Shown: positions 34,639 through 43,868, counted from the stretch's first letter. The stretch is 64,000 nucleotides of DNA from SZUA-365 sp049663345 (GCA_049663345.1 JBATDG010000135.1:1-64000), one strand, 5' to 3'. Program-made: numbers and translations. The notes: generated by a model not told the origin, from the letters alone.

Positions 34639-36042
34639 CTATTCCTGTCGGCGGAGATTGCCCAAGATGTAGATGAGAACGCTGGTGGCTAGTCCAGCGT
34701 ACATTGGCTCAATTCCGAATGGATAATGTGCCGTGGAATCGATTATGCGGGACTGCCCGATCGCAAAGGAAATGGCGCTAAGAGCGAAACCTCCGAGCAT
34801 CGCCGCAAAAGTCATTGTGTTTGAAATGCGAATCCAGGGAAAATAGCTTGCGGAAAGCGGCAGCAGAAGTGCGGGAATGAAGAGGGTACCGATGACGTAC
34901 CACAGATCTATCACCGAAGGAAAAAGTAGAACCGCGACGATCGAAACTGCGGTAGTGAAGAGTACTCCATACTGCGTATAGCGGTTTACAGAACGGTCAT
35001 CGCTCCGGCCGCCCCACCTGGCGACGATGTCGCGTCCCACGGTCAACGCTGCGATGAAGGTAAGTCCATCCGTGGTCGACATGACGGTCGCCAGCATTCC
35101 TACGTAGAACAGGCCCTTGGCTGCCGCTGGAAGCACCGCTTCTGCGAGCAGCGGGTAGGCCATCGAAGGCTGGGCAATATCGGGCAGAAGGGCGCGTGCA
35201 TACAGCCCCGATAATGTAGTTGCGGTATCGAATACGAACCAGAACAGCACGGACAAAAGAATGCCGTTGCGTGCCGTGCGCGGTGATTTTGCGCTGAGTG
35301 TAAACTGATGAAATTGTGGAGAAACCAGCGTCCACAGCGCAATAAAAAACCACACAAGGATATACTGCCAGGAATTTCCTCCGGTCAGCGTAAGGTGCAG
35401 CGGCGGGAGGTTGTCGGACAGAAATGGCAGAAGGCCGAATTTTGGAATGAGAAACAGCAGCAACAGAAAAAATCCACTGAACATCAAAACAAACTGCAGA
35501 AGGTCAGTGCGCACCACGGCACGGAAGCCTCCAGCGTAGACGTAGAACATGGATGTCAACGCGCCGATGAAAAGACAGAGCAGAAAACTCCATCCGGTGA
35601 CAACCTGCAGAAGTACGGCAAGCATGAGGAGATATGGAGCCGGCGAGCTGTTAAAGAATACCAGCACGGATCCCAGAAGGCCGGTTTTTCTGTCGTAGAC
35701 CTGATAGAGTTGATCAGGAATGGAGAAAGTACCGGTATCACGAACGCGGCGTGCAAAAAACAATGCAAATACGATTGCGAAAACGTAGTATGGGAAGCCA
35801 AAAACGAACCAGTTGGCGATTCCGTATTGATAACTGAATTCTCCGACCCCAAGGATTCCGCCATACCAGGTCGCCACCAACGCGGCGACAAAGCCGGGAA
35901 GACTGAGCATCCTCCCACCAAGCAAAAATTGCTCGGAGCTGCTGCGGTTCATTGATGAGCCGCGGAACCCCAGATACAGAAGGAATCCGAGATACGCGGC
36001 AACAATCAACCAGTCTATCAGGGAAAAATGAAGAATAGACAC
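34639..36042 (-). CDS. Sodium:solute symporter (SSS family)
   Basis: At 467 aa with about 12-13 hydrophobic segments it fits the SSS (LeuT-fold) family. Typical blocks are the opening DWLIVAAYLGFLLYLG, the SSSEQFLLGGRML loop, WYGGILGVGEFSYQYG and, in the middle, the ATVMSTTDGLTF segment with Ser/Thr residues of the sodium site. Substrate cannot be told from sequence; members carry sugars, amino acids, proline or carboxylates. The first codon is GTG; no in-frame ATG precedes the first helix. It is a single gene bounded by hairpins on both sides. Confidence 0.88.
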   Translation of the reverse strand: MSILHFSLIDWLIVAAYLGFLLYLGFRGSSMNRSSSEQFLLGGRMLSLPGFVAALVATWYGGILGVGEFSYQYGIANWFVFGFPYYVFAIVFALFFARRVRDTGTFSIPDQLYQVYDRKTGLLGSVLVFFNSSPAPYLLMLAVLLQVVTGWSFLLCLFIGALTSMFYVYAGGFRAVVRTDLLQFVLMFSGFFLLLLFLIPKFGLLPFLSDNLPPLHLTLTGGNSWQYILVWFFIALWTLVSPQFHQFTLSAKSPRTARNGILLSVLFWFVFDTATTLSGLYARALLPDIAQPSMAYPLLAEAVLPAAAKGLFYVGMLATVMSTTDGLTFIAALTVGRDIVARWGGRSDDRSVNRYTQYGVLFTTAVSIVAVLLFPSVIDLWYVIGTLFIPALLLPLSASYFPWIRISNTMTFAAMLGGFALSAISFAIGQSRIIDSTAHYPFGIEPMYAGLATSVLIYILGNLRRQE

Positions 36043-36074
36043 TCGGGCCCGGCCTGTTTTTAGTATGAACTCCG

Positions 36075-36104
36075 AAAAAAGAAAGGGCGCCTTGGAGGCG
36101 CCCT
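36075..36104 (-). terminator. Rho-independent terminator after the small Cys-rich protein
   Basis: On the minus strand AGGGCGCC pairs with GGCGCCCT, followed by TTCTTTTTT. Confidence 0.88.
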
Positions 36105-36116
36105 GATGACCACGCG

Positions 36117-36446
36117 TTATAAGCGCGGGATGACTTTCAATATTTTTCTCTGAACAGGGTGACGCTCGCGGTACAGATTCTCGGATAAATTTTTGCTGTG
36201 CCGGTCGCTGTCAATTGTCACGAAAACGAGCTTCTCCATGCAGCTCTCGCATACACGAACCTTGCGCTCACCATCCATATCAAGCGGTTTCTTGAAATAG
36301 AGCTGCTCTGCTGGAATCTGGTGACCAAACATGCACTCGTGTTCCTTTTCTGAAACACCGGTGTGCCATTCATACTGTTGGGAAGAAAGTGCGTTAAAAC
36401 GCTTCAATGAACGGAGAAACTCCTTCTCGGACTGATATACCGCCAT
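36117..36446 (-). CDS. Small cytosolic protein with probable zinc site, unknown
   Basis: The 109-aa protein contains C-x3-H (ECMFGHQ) and, 29 residues later, C-x2-C (VCESCMEK), a spacing that could bind one zinc. The rest is charged with no signal peptide or membrane helix. I do not recognise a family. An AGGAG ribosome site precedes the ATG. It is a single gene ended by a strong terminator. A 7-bp inverted repeat sits about 54 bases above its start. Confidence 0.7.
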   Translation of the reverse strand: MAVYQSEKEFLRSLKRFNALSSQQYEWHTGVSEKEHECMFGHQIPAEQLYFKKPLDMDGERKVRVCESCMEKLVFVTIDSDRHSKNLSENLYRERHPVQRKILKVIPRL

Positions 36447-36499
36447 AGATTGCTCCTGCGTGTTACAGTGATGGAAGCTTCAAAAGATTAATCCGATCC

Positions 36500-36516
36500 G
36501 GTGTATTTGATACACC
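36500..36516. promoter_or_regulatory. Inverted repeat in a divergent intergenic region
   Basis: GGTGTAT-TTG-ATACACC is a perfect 7-bp palindrome with a 3-base centre, inside a weaker outer pair CCGG/CCGG. It lies in the 319-base gap between the small Cys protein and the universal stress protein. The rest of that gap is AT-rich and holds no gene; a GAGGAGGTG ribosome site ends it. Confidence 0.5.
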
Positions 36517-36765
36517 ACAACCGGAATCTGCAATCTAACAAAATCATTCACAAATGCGAGAGGCAGAAAGAAATATCTTCATGAAAATCGCCAGTAAAAG
36601 GTGTACAAATATCATTTTTCTGTTATATTCGTTGCATACGGTATAAATGATGTTTCCGAAGATATCTCTCTTGTAAGGGGGACAGTTCGCTGTCTTTTCT
36701 CCTTTTCCAAGTGAATATCCGAAGACGAAAATGAATCTATCCTCAGTGCTACGAGGAGGTGCACG

Positions 36766-37602
36766 ATGAGTAAGCGTATTGTCGTAGGCCTTGACGGTTC
36801 GCCTTATGCCAAAAGCGCATTGGAGATGGCCATGCGTCGGGCAAGTCTCTACAAAGGGACCCTGGTCGGCGTTGCCGTGATCGACCGTCCCAGCATAGAA
36901 CAAGTGGCGGTAGGCGCTCAACCCGGAGCGTTTCAAATTGCTGAACGAACAGTCTCGGCAATGCTCAACGATGCAAAGGAACATGCTGAAAAATTGATAG
37001 CGCAATTCAGAATGGAGTGCGATATCCATAACCTCGCGCATGAGGACATCATATTTACCGGTACGCCTTGCGAAGGACTCAGCCAGGAAGGAAAAACGGC
37101 GGACATGATAATCACCGGACTGCGCACATTTTTCCACTATCCTACACGCGAGGGTCCGGGCGATACACTGGAAATGCTGCTGAAGGATCCGGTTTGTCCT
37201 GTGCTCGCCGTCCCGAAAGAATTAGATCTTCCCCGCAATGTTGTCATCGCCTACGATGGATCAAGAGGCGCCGCGCGTGCGCTGCAGGCCTACGCACATC
37301 TCACGCCAGACATTCCGGATATTTATCCCGTCACGCTTCTCTGCGTTGCTGTTGAGTACGATAAGAACAAATATCATCTTGAGAAAGCGGCCCGGTTTCT
37401 GCACGCTCACGGTATCGAGGCGCGCGTGATGCTGCGCACCGGAAAACCGCTCGATGCAATAAGACAGGTGCTGCGGGAACTGCACCCCGCGCTTATTATT
37501 CTCGGCCGACCTATGCGGAAAGGATTGACGGAGCGGTTGTTCGGAAGTACGGTGGGCAGCATCATCAAGGACGGTACGGTTCCCGTTTTCGTTTTTCATT
37601 GA
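36766..37602 (+). CDS. Universal stress protein, two UspA domains
   Basis: Two UspA folds are joined head to tail (about 1-148 and 150-278). Each starts with a hydrophobic strand and a DGS motif (VVGLDGSPYAKSAL; VVIAYDGSRGAARAL). The second ends with GRPMRKGLTERLFGST, close to the ATP-binding G-x-x-G-x9-G-S/T consensus; the first lacks a clear copy, so only one site may bind nucleotide. A very strong ribosome site (GAGGAGGTG) suggests high expression. The nucleotidyltransferase gene begins 17 bases after its stop and is probably in the same transcript. Confidence 0.9.
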   Translation: MSKRIVVGLDGSPYAKSALEMAMRRASLYKGTLVGVAVIDRPSIEQVAVGAQPGAFQIAERTVSAMLNDAKEHAEKLIAQFRMECDIHNLAHEDIIFTGTPCEGLSQEGKTADMIITGLRTFFHYPTREGPGDTLEMLLKDPVCPVLAVPKELDLPRNVVIAYDGSRGAARALQAYAHLTPDIPDIYPVTLLCVAVEYDKNKYHLEKAARFLHAHGIEARVMLRTGKPLDAIRQVLRELHPALIILGRPMRKGLTERLFGSTVGSIIKDGTVPVFVFH

Positions 37603-37619
37603 AATGAAAGGATGTAACT

Positions 37620-38426
37620 ATGGGTGCCTCGCAAGAACAGCATCCGTTCCCGGTAGTAATCCTCTGCGGGGGACTCGGCCTTCGAATGCGGGATTTCACC
37701 GAAGGTAAACCGAAGGCGCTCGTGCAGGTTGGTACGCGACCCGTGATCTGGCATGTGATGAAACTGTACTCGCATTACGGCCTGCGAAAATTCATACTTC
37801 CTCTCGGCCACGGAGCTGATCAGATCATCAGCTGGTTCGAACGCTACCTGAGCATGACGGCCAATTTTACGCTTCGACTCTCCGATGGAGCGCACACCTT
37901 TCACACGCTGCTCCCCGACGACGAACGCGAATGGACGATAACCTTCATTCACGCAGGTGCCACTACCGAAACCGCGGGACGGCTGCTCCGCGCCGCGCCG
38001 TTTATCGAAGAAGATCATTTTCTTGCCACGTATTCAGACGGCCTGACGGACGCCAATCTTGGCGCCGAACTTGAGCAGCACCTGGGAGCGGATACCGATG
38101 TGACTCTTCTCTCGGTGAAAATGTCAACGACGTTCGGCATCATCGAAAGCGATGGACGCATGATCACCGGCTTCAACGAAAAACCGAAAACCAGCTGCGA
38201 AGTAAACGGCGGTTTTTTTGTGATGAGAAGAAATGTTCTTGATGAGATCCGTGGTGACGGTACGGTCCTTGAGCGCGATCTTCTGCCGAAGCTGGCGAAA
38301 CAGGGCCGCGTCCAGGTTTTCCCTCATGACGGCTTCTGGCATTGCATGGATACGCCCAAGCATGTGCAGGAACTCAATCGCATGTGGTACAGCGGTGATG
38401 CACCGTGGAAGGTCTGGGTGGATTGA
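37620..38426 (+). CDS. Sugar-phosphate nucleotidyltransferase, RfbF-like
   Basis: The N-terminal nucleotide-binding signature LCGGLGLRMRDFTEGKPKAL (about 15-34) and the following VGTRPVIWHVMK block match glucose-1-phosphate cytidylyltransferases. DG in YSDGLTD is the metal site, and TTFGIIES, FNEKP and NGGFFVM are further family blocks. At 268 aa it is close to RfbF (about 257). It would make CDP-glucose or a related activated sugar for surface polysaccharide. Its place after a stress protein instead of other sugar genes is unusual. Exact nucleotide and sugar specificity remain uncertain. Confidence 0.85.
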   Translation: MGASQEQHPFPVVILCGGLGLRMRDFTEGKPKALVQVGTRPVIWHVMKLYSHYGLRKFILPLGHGADQIISWFERYLSMTANFTLRLSDGAHTFHTLLPDDEREWTITFIHAGATTETAGRLLRAAPFIEEDHFLATYSDGLTDANLGAELEQHLGADTDVTLLSVKMSTTFGIIESDGRMITGFNEKPKTSCEVNGGFFVMRRNVLDEIRGDGTVLERDLLPKLAKQGRVQVFPHDGFWHCMDTPKHVQELNRMWYSGDAPWKVWVD

Positions 38427-38503
38427 GATTATTGTCTGGGACCAGCGTGCCGCGCGCAGCGTCATGCAGAGGCGCTGGATGCCGCGCCCCTGCATGTAGG
38501 GCT

Positions 38504-39208
38504 TCAATGCCTCGGCGGACGCGCGACGGCAAGAATCCGCACGTCGGTAAAGCCCGCTGCAATAAGCACGTCCGCGCAGGCGCTGATTGTTGCACCGGTT
38601 GTTACCAGGTCATCAACCAGAATCAGCGGTCTGCTCAGGGATATGAAAGCCTGCTGCATATTCACTGAAAATGCATTGCGTACATTCGCCTGCCGTTCGT
38701 CGCGATCGAGCCGCGATGCCGATTGCGATGTCGTATAGCGTCTTCGCAACAAGAGGCTTCCTTCCCATTCAAGTCCGCATTCCGCAGCGAGTCCCAGGCA
38801 AAGTGCTTCCGCCTGATTATAACCCCGTTCGATCCGTTTTACGCGATGGAGCGGAACCGGAAGCAGCAGCGGATTTCCATCGAGCAGCATCGTACCGGTG
38901 AGGCGTTCGCCGAGCAGGCGTCCCAACCATTCGCCAGCGAGATGGAGCTGTCGGTATTTCATCGTATGAATGCAGCGTTCGATAACGCTGCCGGTATCAT
39001 ATTCCCAACCTACCGCCATCATCGTCGCGTCGCAGGCACATGCGAGCGATGCAATCTGTGCGGAGGATTGTTCCTCCGTGACGGGGAGTGGAACGAGTTC
39101 GCCGTGGCAGGGAGGACAAAGCAGTTCCCCGGCGCGTACGCGAAGTCCGCAGCCCAGACAAAGCGGTGGATACAGGACGTCCAGCAAAGCTGATTTTAAA
39201 AGGTGCAT
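38504..39208 (-). CDS. ComF-family phosphoribosyltransferase-like protein
   Basis: ComF proteins link to natural transformation (single-strand DNA handling). The N-terminus has a four-Cys zinc finger (CLGCG ... LLCPPC). The C-terminal phosphoribosyltransferase domain includes the family block RGYNQAEALCLGLA and the PRPP-binding loop LILVDDLVTTGATI. At 234 aa the length is typical. An ATG eight codons upstream exists, but this one has an AGGGAGA ribosome site at good distance. It lies convergent with the nucleotidyltransferase gene. No other competence gene is in the window. Confidence 0.88.
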   Translation of the reverse strand: MHLLKSALLDVLYPPLCLGCGLRVRAGELLCPPCHGELVPLPVTEEQSSAQIASLACACDATMMAVGWEYDTGSVIERCIHTMKYRQLHLAGEWLGRLLGERLTGTMLLDGNPLLLPVPLHRVKRIERGYNQAEALCLGLAAECGLEWEGSLLLRRRYTTSQSASRLDRDERQANVRNAFSVNMQQAFISLSRPLILVDDLVTTGATISACADVLIAAGFTDVRILAVARPPRH

Positions 39209-39243
39209 GTCTGATCTCCCTGTGACTTGCATCCGGAAATAAT

Positions 39244-39275
39244 ATGGACCGCCCGGATGGTTGCGGGCGGTCCAT
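39244..39275. terminator. Strong hairpin terminator between comF and ispG
   Basis: ATGGACCGCCC pairs perfectly with GGGCGGTCCAT (11 bp). On the minus strand ATTATTT follows, fitting termination of ispG; on the plus strand a seven-T run follows. Confidence 0.85.
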
Positions 39276-39283
39276 CAGTTTTT

Positions 39284-40432
39284 TTACACCGCGGCGGGTT
39301 CTTCCTTCTCTTCGTCAGGGACGAACTTCATGGCTTCCTCGTACACGGCGTCGATGATTTCTTCCTCCTTCAGCCGGCGGACAACCACTCCCTTGCGGTA
39401 GAGGATGCCAACGCCTTTCCCGGCGGCGATGCCGATATCGGCTTCACTTGCTTCGCCGGGACCGTTCACCACACAACCGAGCAGCGCAATTTTAATCGGC
39501 TTCTTGATGCCGGCAAGACGCCTCTCGAGTTCGTTGGTGATTTTGAAGAGATCCACTTCCAGTCGGCCGCAAGTCGGGCAGGCGATGATTTCAACGCTGC
39601 GCGATGCGAGTCCGAGTGAGCGGAGAATCTCCTTGCCCACCTCAACTTCCTTCCACGGTTCATCGGTGAGCGAGACGCGGATGGTGTCGCCGATTCCTTC
39701 GGCGAGCAGGGTACCGATTCCTACCGACGATTTGATCGTGCCCACACGCGTGGTGCCTGCTTCAGTGACGCCGAGATGCAGCGGATAATCCGTGCGCTCG
39801 GCGATATAGCGGTAGGCCTCGATCATGAGCCGGGTATCGGTGGACTTCACGGAAATGATAACATCGCGGAAACCGAATTCCTCGCAAATGTTTGCATGAC
39901 GCATGGCGCTTTCAAACAGCGCCTCAGGCGTGGGATAGCCGTGCTTTTCGAGAATGTCTTCTTCGAGAGAACCGGAGTTCACTCCGATGCGGATGGGAAT
40001 ACCGCGTTCTTTCGCTGCCGCAAGCACCTGATGAATGCGATCGATAGAACCAATATTTCCCGGATTTATGCGCACTTTCGCAACGCCCGCTTTGATTGCT
40101 TCGAGCGCGAAAATATGATTGAAATGAATGTCAGCCACGATAGGCAGGGGCGACTTGCGGACGATTTCGGCCATCGCCGCGGCGGCCTGCTTGTCGTTGA
40201 CGGTGATGCGCACGATGTCGCAGCCCTCGTCGGCCGATTTACGAATCTGCTCGACAGTGCCTTCGACGTCGCTGGTCTTGGTTTTCGTCATTGTCTGAAC
40301 ACTCACCGGAGCGTCGCCGCCGATGGGTATGTCTCCGACCCACACCTTGCGCGTCTTGCGCCGGATGCTTTTCACCTGCGGCGGCTGCCACACCGGAGCA
40401 TTCGGATCCTGTATAACGGGAATTTCTATCAT
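39284..40432 (-). CDS. ispG: 4-hydroxy-3-methylbut-2-enyl-diphosphate synthase
   Basis: IspG (GcpE) reduces MEcPP to HMBPP with a 4Fe-4S cluster, the penultimate step of the MEP isoprenoid pathway. Diagnostic blocks: SVQTMTKTKTSDVEGT, PIVADIHFN, VRINPGNIG, GVNSGSLE, and cluster Cys in IIACPTCGR and GCVVNGPGEA. The 382-aa length matches the two-domain bacterial form, not the longer form with an inserted domain found in some Bacteroidia. It lies 21 bases after the rhomboid stop and may be co-transcribed with it. Confidence 0.97.
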   Translation of the reverse strand: MIEIPVIQDPNAPVWQPPQVKSIRRKTRKVWVGDIPIGGDAPVSVQTMTKTKTSDVEGTVEQIRKSADEGCDIVRITVNDKQAAAAMAEIVRKSPLPIVADIHFNHIFALEAIKAGVAKVRINPGNIGSIDRIHQVLAAAKERGIPIRIGVNSGSLEEDILEKHGYPTPEALFESAMRHANICEEFGFRDVIISVKSTDTRLMIEAYRYIAERTDYPLHLGVTEAGTTRVGTIKSSVGIGTLLAEGIGDTIRVSLTDEPWKEVEVGKEILRSLGLASRSVEIIACPTCGRLEVDLFKITNELERRLAGIKKPIKIALLGCVVNGPGEASEADIGIAAGKGVGILYRKGVVVRRLKEEEIIDAVYEEAMKFVPDEEKEEPAAV

Positions 40433-40453
40433 CGAGGGTCTTTTATCTCACTT

Positions 40454-41380
40454 TCAATTCTGATTTCTGTCGGGGTGAATGCGCTTGCTCGCATCGAGAA
40501 GGATGCTTTTTTCTTCTTCGGTCAGTCCTGCATATCCGGAGACGCTGATCTTGTCGAGGATTTCGTCGATACGCTTCTGCGCCGCGTCGAAGGTGTGGTC
40601 GCCGGTTTTCTTCTCCTGTTTTCCGGGAGTGAAATCGAAGAATTTCGCCTCCTTGGGCTGCGCGTTCCATCGCGAGGAAACAGTATCGCGGGATTTCTTG
40701 CCTCCCAGCCAACGATCAATATATCCGCGCTTGTCGAGAATTACCCAGAGGGCTCCGATGACTGCGCCGCCGAGATGCGCCACGTGTGCGACATCTGCCC
40801 GTGTGCCCATCACATTGAGTACGACTTCAAGGAGAATTATTCCTGTGATCAGATACTTAGCGCGGACGGGAAGAAGGAAATAAACGTACACATAGCGGTC
40901 TGGAAACGTCATGGCGAAAGCAGCCATAATGCCAAAGACACCACCCGAAGCGCCGAGAGTCGCACCGGTTGCTGTAAATATAGGGGCGATGAACAGGTTG
41001 GCGAGTCCGGCCGCAATACCTGCCGCGAAATAAAAGACCGCAAATTTTTTCGATCCCCAGAGGTTCTCGATTTCCACGCCGAACATCCAGAGCATGATCA
41101 TATTGAAAAATATGTGGCTCATGTTGGCATGCAGGAACATATAGGTAACCAGCTGCCAGGGCATGAACTCACCGGAACCGATTGGCATCAGGTAAAAAGT
41201 GCGTTTGAACAAATCGTTCAGGGAGACGCCGTTGAAAGTGAGAAAGCCGCCTTCAAGCATCATCTGTAAGAGAAACACCGCAACGTTGGTGAGCAGGAGA
41301 TACTTGATCACCGGCGGAAAAAAACTGAATCCGCCGAATTGCGGACGGAAGGGTTGGTCGGAAGAATTTCTGTAGGGCAT
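40454..41380 (-). CDS. Rhomboid family intramembrane serine protease
   Basis: Rhomboids cut single-pass membrane proteins within the bilayer. Six hydrophobic segments are visible. The catalytic Ser145 is in GASGG and His202 in HVAHLGG; HANMSHIFFNM carries the conserved HxxxN-like block near helix 2. A cytosolic tail (about 225-308) ends in a motif, DEILDKISVSGYAGLTEEEK, seen at the C-terminus of many Bacteroidota rhomboids. Ribosome site is weak. A long opposite-strand frame over this gene and ispG has no protein-like features. Confidence 0.94.
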   Translation of the reverse strand: MPYRNSSDQPFRPQFGGFSFFPPVIKYLLLTNVAVFLLQMMLEGGFLTFNGVSLNDLFKRTFYLMPIGSGEFMPWQLVTYMFLHANMSHIFFNMIMLWMFGVEIENLWGSKKFAVFYFAAGIAAGLANLFIAPIFTATGATLGASGGVFGIMAAFAMTFPDRYVYVYFLLPVRAKYLITGIILLEVVLNVMGTRADVAHVAHLGGAVIGALWVILDKRGYIDRWLGGKKSRDTVSSRWNAQPKEAKFFDFTPGKQEKKTGDHTFDAAQKRIDEILDKISVSGYAGLTEEEKSILLDASKRIHPDRNQN

Positions 41381-41437
41381 GATTACCTGATATTCAACAA
41401 AATAAAAACAGAACGGAGTACTGGAACGTTCCGCCGA

Positions 41438-42637
41438 TCAAGCACGGTCAGTCAGCGCCGCAACGCCCGGGAGTGTTTTCCCTTCGAGCAGTTCAAGCGA
41501 GGCACCGCCGCCGGTAGAGACATGCGAGACCGCATGCTCGAGTCCTGCCTGGGTGATGGCTGCAGCCGAGTCGCCGCCGCCGATGATTGTTACTGCTCCG
41601 GATTTCGTGGCTTCCACGAGTGCGTCGGCTACCGCGAATGTACCGCGGGCGAAGTTCGGCATTTCAAATACGCCCATTGGCCCGTTCCATACAATGGTTT
41701 TCGCAGCTATAATATGACGCGAGAACAGCGCAATGGTTTCAGGACCGATATCGAGTCCCATCATGTCCGCCGGAATATCCGATACGCTGACAGTCCGCAT
41801 TTCCGTGTCGTTGCTGAACGCCTTGCCCACCACCGTATCGACAGGAAGCAGAAGCTGTTTGTTGTCCTTCGCTGCCTGCTCGAGAATTTGTCCCGCGAGC
41901 TCAAGCTTGTCTTCCTCCAGCAGCGAGGTGCCTATCTCGTGGCCCTGCGCTTTAAGGAAGGTGAACATCATTCCGCCGCCGATCAGCAAAGCGTCGACTT
42001 TATTCATCAAATTCGAAATCACGTCGATCTTACCCGAAATTTTGGCGCCGCCGAGAATGGCGATGTACGGGCGCTCGGGGTCACCCACTGCACGGCCAAG
42101 ATAATCGATTTCCTTTTCCATCAGGAGTCCGGCGAGTGAGGGGTGGAGGAAATGCGTCACTCCCTCGGTAGAAGCATGGGCGCGATGTGCGGTGCCGAAG
42201 GCGTCGTTGACGTACACCTCTCCCAGTTCAGCGAGGGCGCGGGCGAAATGCGGGTCGTTCGCTTCTTCCTCTGGATGAAAGCGCAGGTTCTCGAGCAGCA
42301 TAACATCTCCCGGCTGCAGCGCGGCGGCCATCGCTTCGACCTCTCCGCCGATGCAGTCAGGAGCGAAACTGACTTTGCGGCCGAGCAGCTCAGCGAGACG
42401 TTCAGCCGCGGGACGCAGACTATAGACAGGATTCACTTTGCCTTTGGGCCGTCCGAGATGGCTCATGAGAATCACCGCAGCCCCGCGCTCGATCAGCGCG
42501 TTGATTGTCGGGAGGCACGCTGCTATGCGCGTGTCATCGGTTATTTCCTGGCTGTCATCGAGGGGAACGTTGAAATCAACACGCACCAGAGCTCTCTTAC
42601 CCTGCAATGCGGCATCACGAATTGTCATTTTGTTCAT
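41438..42637 (-). CDS. pgk: Phosphoglycerate kinase
   Basis: Glycolytic enzyme making ATP from 1,3-bisphosphoglycerate. Visible blocks include RVDFNVPLD near the N-terminus, SHLGRPKG (3-PG site), the GGAKISGK segment, and C-terminal NGPMGVFE and GGGDSAAA (nucleotide site). The 399-aa length is normal once the start is moved from the long frame to the ATG preceded by AGGAG, which removes 31 foreign residues. It lies directly after gap on the same strand, with a hairpin between, the usual glycolytic pairing. Confidence 0.97.
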   Translation of the reverse strand: MNKMTIRDAALQGKRALVRVDFNVPLDDSQEITDDTRIAACLPTINALIERGAAVILMSHLGRPKGKVNPVYSLRPAAERLAELLGRKVSFAPDCIGGEVEAMAAALQPGDVMLLENLRFHPEEEANDPHFARALAELGEVYVNDAFGTAHRAHASTEGVTHFLHPSLAGLLMEKEIDYLGRAVGDPERPYIAILGGAKISGKIDVISNLMNKVDALLIGGGMMFTFLKAQGHEIGTSLLEEDKLELAGQILEQAAKDNKQLLLPVDTVVGKAFSNDTEMRTVSVSDIPADMMGLDIGPETIALFSRHIIAAKTIVWNGPMGVFEMPNFARGTFAVADALVEATKSGAVTIIGGGDSAAAITQAGLEHAVSHVSTGGGASLELLEGKTLPGVAALTDRA

Positions 42638-42696
42638 TGCATGCTCCTGTGGAATCGTACAGGTACCTGAAAAACCTACAAAAACCCGAGGCTCAA

Positions 42697-42727
42697 ACAA
42701 AAAGTGACCTGCAGGATTGCTGCAGGC
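42697..42727 (-). terminator. Hairpin terminator between gap and pgk
   Basis: On the minus strand CCTGCAG-CAATC-CTGCAGG is followed by TCACTTTTTG. It may end part of the gap transcript, giving gap-alone and gap-pgk messages. Confidence 0.7.
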
Positions 42728-42751
42728 CACCGAATTTCATACACGCAGCGA

Positions 42752-43741
42752 CTAACCTGCGATTTTCTTTACCAGGTCGACGACGCGGCAGCTGTAGCCG
42801 AATTCGTTGTCGTACCAGCCCACGACCTTTACCATGTTACCGTTGACCATGGTGGACCCGGCATCAAGAATGCAGGAGTGAGAATTGCCGATGATGTCGC
42901 TGGAAACCAGCGGATCTTCGCAGTATTCAAGAATGCCCTTCATTGGTCCGTCCGCGGCTGCTTTCATCGCTGCATTCACTTCTTCGATGGTGACGTCGCG
43001 ATTGAGCGTAGCAACGAAATCGGTGAGTGAGCCGTCGGGAGTAGGAACGCGGAGCGCGAAACCGTCGAGGCGGCCTTTCAGCTCGGGGATAACCTTACCC
43101 ACAGTGCGTGCGGCACCAGTGGTGGTGGGAATAATGTTGATCGCCGCGGCGCGGGCCCGGCGCAAATCCTTGTGCGGCAGATCGAGCAAACGCTGATCGT
43201 TGGTGTAGCTGTGCACTGTCGTCATAAGTCCCTTGTCGAGACCGAAAGAGTCGTGCAGTACTTTCACCATCGGGGCGAGGCAGTTCGTGGTACAGGAGGC
43301 GTTGGACACGATTTTCTCTTCCCCAGTGAGCACGTCGTCGTTGACGCCGAGCACGATGGTTGCATCGATCTCGTCTTTCGCAGGTACGGTGAGCACGACT
43401 TTCTTTGCGCCGTTTTTCAGGTGATTGCTGATTGCATCACGAGTGAGGAAAATGCCGGTCGATTCGATCACGACGTCGACGCCGGTCCAGTCGAGGTTGG
43501 CCGGATCGCGTTCGGCGGTGATGCGAAGCCGGTCGCCGTTGATCAGCAGATCGCTGCCATCGACTTCGACGGTTCCATTGAATTTTCCATGGACAGAATC
43601 GTATTTGAGTAGGTGCGCAAGGGTTGGGGCGTCGGTAAGATCATTGATCGAGACAAAATCAAAGCCGCCAATCTCCATCGCGCGGCGGAATACAAGGCGT
43701 CCGATACGACCAAAGCCGTTGATGCCAACTTTGATAGCCAT
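42752..43741 (-). CDS. gap: Glyceraldehyde-3-phosphate dehydrogenase, type I
   Basis: It oxidises glyceraldehyde 3-phosphate with NAD. Blocks: INGFGRIGRLV (dinucleotide fold), SINDLTD with Asp34 fitting NAD preference, SNASCTTNCLAP with catalytic Cys150, HSYTNDQ and the C-terminal WYDNEFGYS. The 329-aa length is standard. It is the first gene of the gap-pgk pair. An opposite-strand gap of about 120 bases precedes it toward the LCP gene. Confidence 0.97.
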   Translation of the reverse strand: MAIKVGINGFGRIGRLVFRRAMEIGGFDFVSINDLTDAPTLAHLLKYDSVHGKFNGTVEVDGSDLLINGDRLRITAERDPANLDWTGVDVVIESTGIFLTRDAISNHLKNGAKKVVLTVPAKDEIDATIVLGVNDDVLTGEEKIVSNASCTTNCLAPMVKVLHDSFGLDKGLMTTVHSYTNDQRLLDLPHKDLRRARAAAINIIPTTTGAARTVGKVIPELKGRLDGFALRVPTPDGSLTDFVATLNRDVTIEEVNAAMKAAADGPMKGILEYCEDPLVSSDIIGNSHSCILDAGSTMVNGNMVKVVGWYDNEFGYSCRVVDLVKKIAG

Positions 43742-43848
43742 AGTGCTTTCCCGTGCTTGGTGAATGTGTTGTTGTTGCTCAATAGGATCAAATTAGGTCG
43801 ATTCATGACGAAAGTCAATTTCTAACCTAAGGTGTCCGTTTTAAAAAG

Positions 43849-43864
43849 GGCGCCTCGCGAGAGG
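43849..43864 (-). terminator. Weak hairpin after the LCP gene
   Basis: CCTC-GCGA-GAGG with short flanking pairs; on the minus strand GCCCTTTTT follows. It separates the LCP gene from gap. Confidence 0.4.
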
Positions 43865-43868
43865 AACG

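Noticed and set aside
36544..37137. 197-codon minus-strand open frame across the universal stress protein start
   Set aside because: It runs across a promoter region and against the first UspA domain, with no motif.
39776..41269. 497-codon plus-strand open frame opposite ispG and the rhomboid gene
   Set aside because: Both minus-strand genes have full catalytic motifs. The long frame spans their intergenic gap and shows no recognisable domain.
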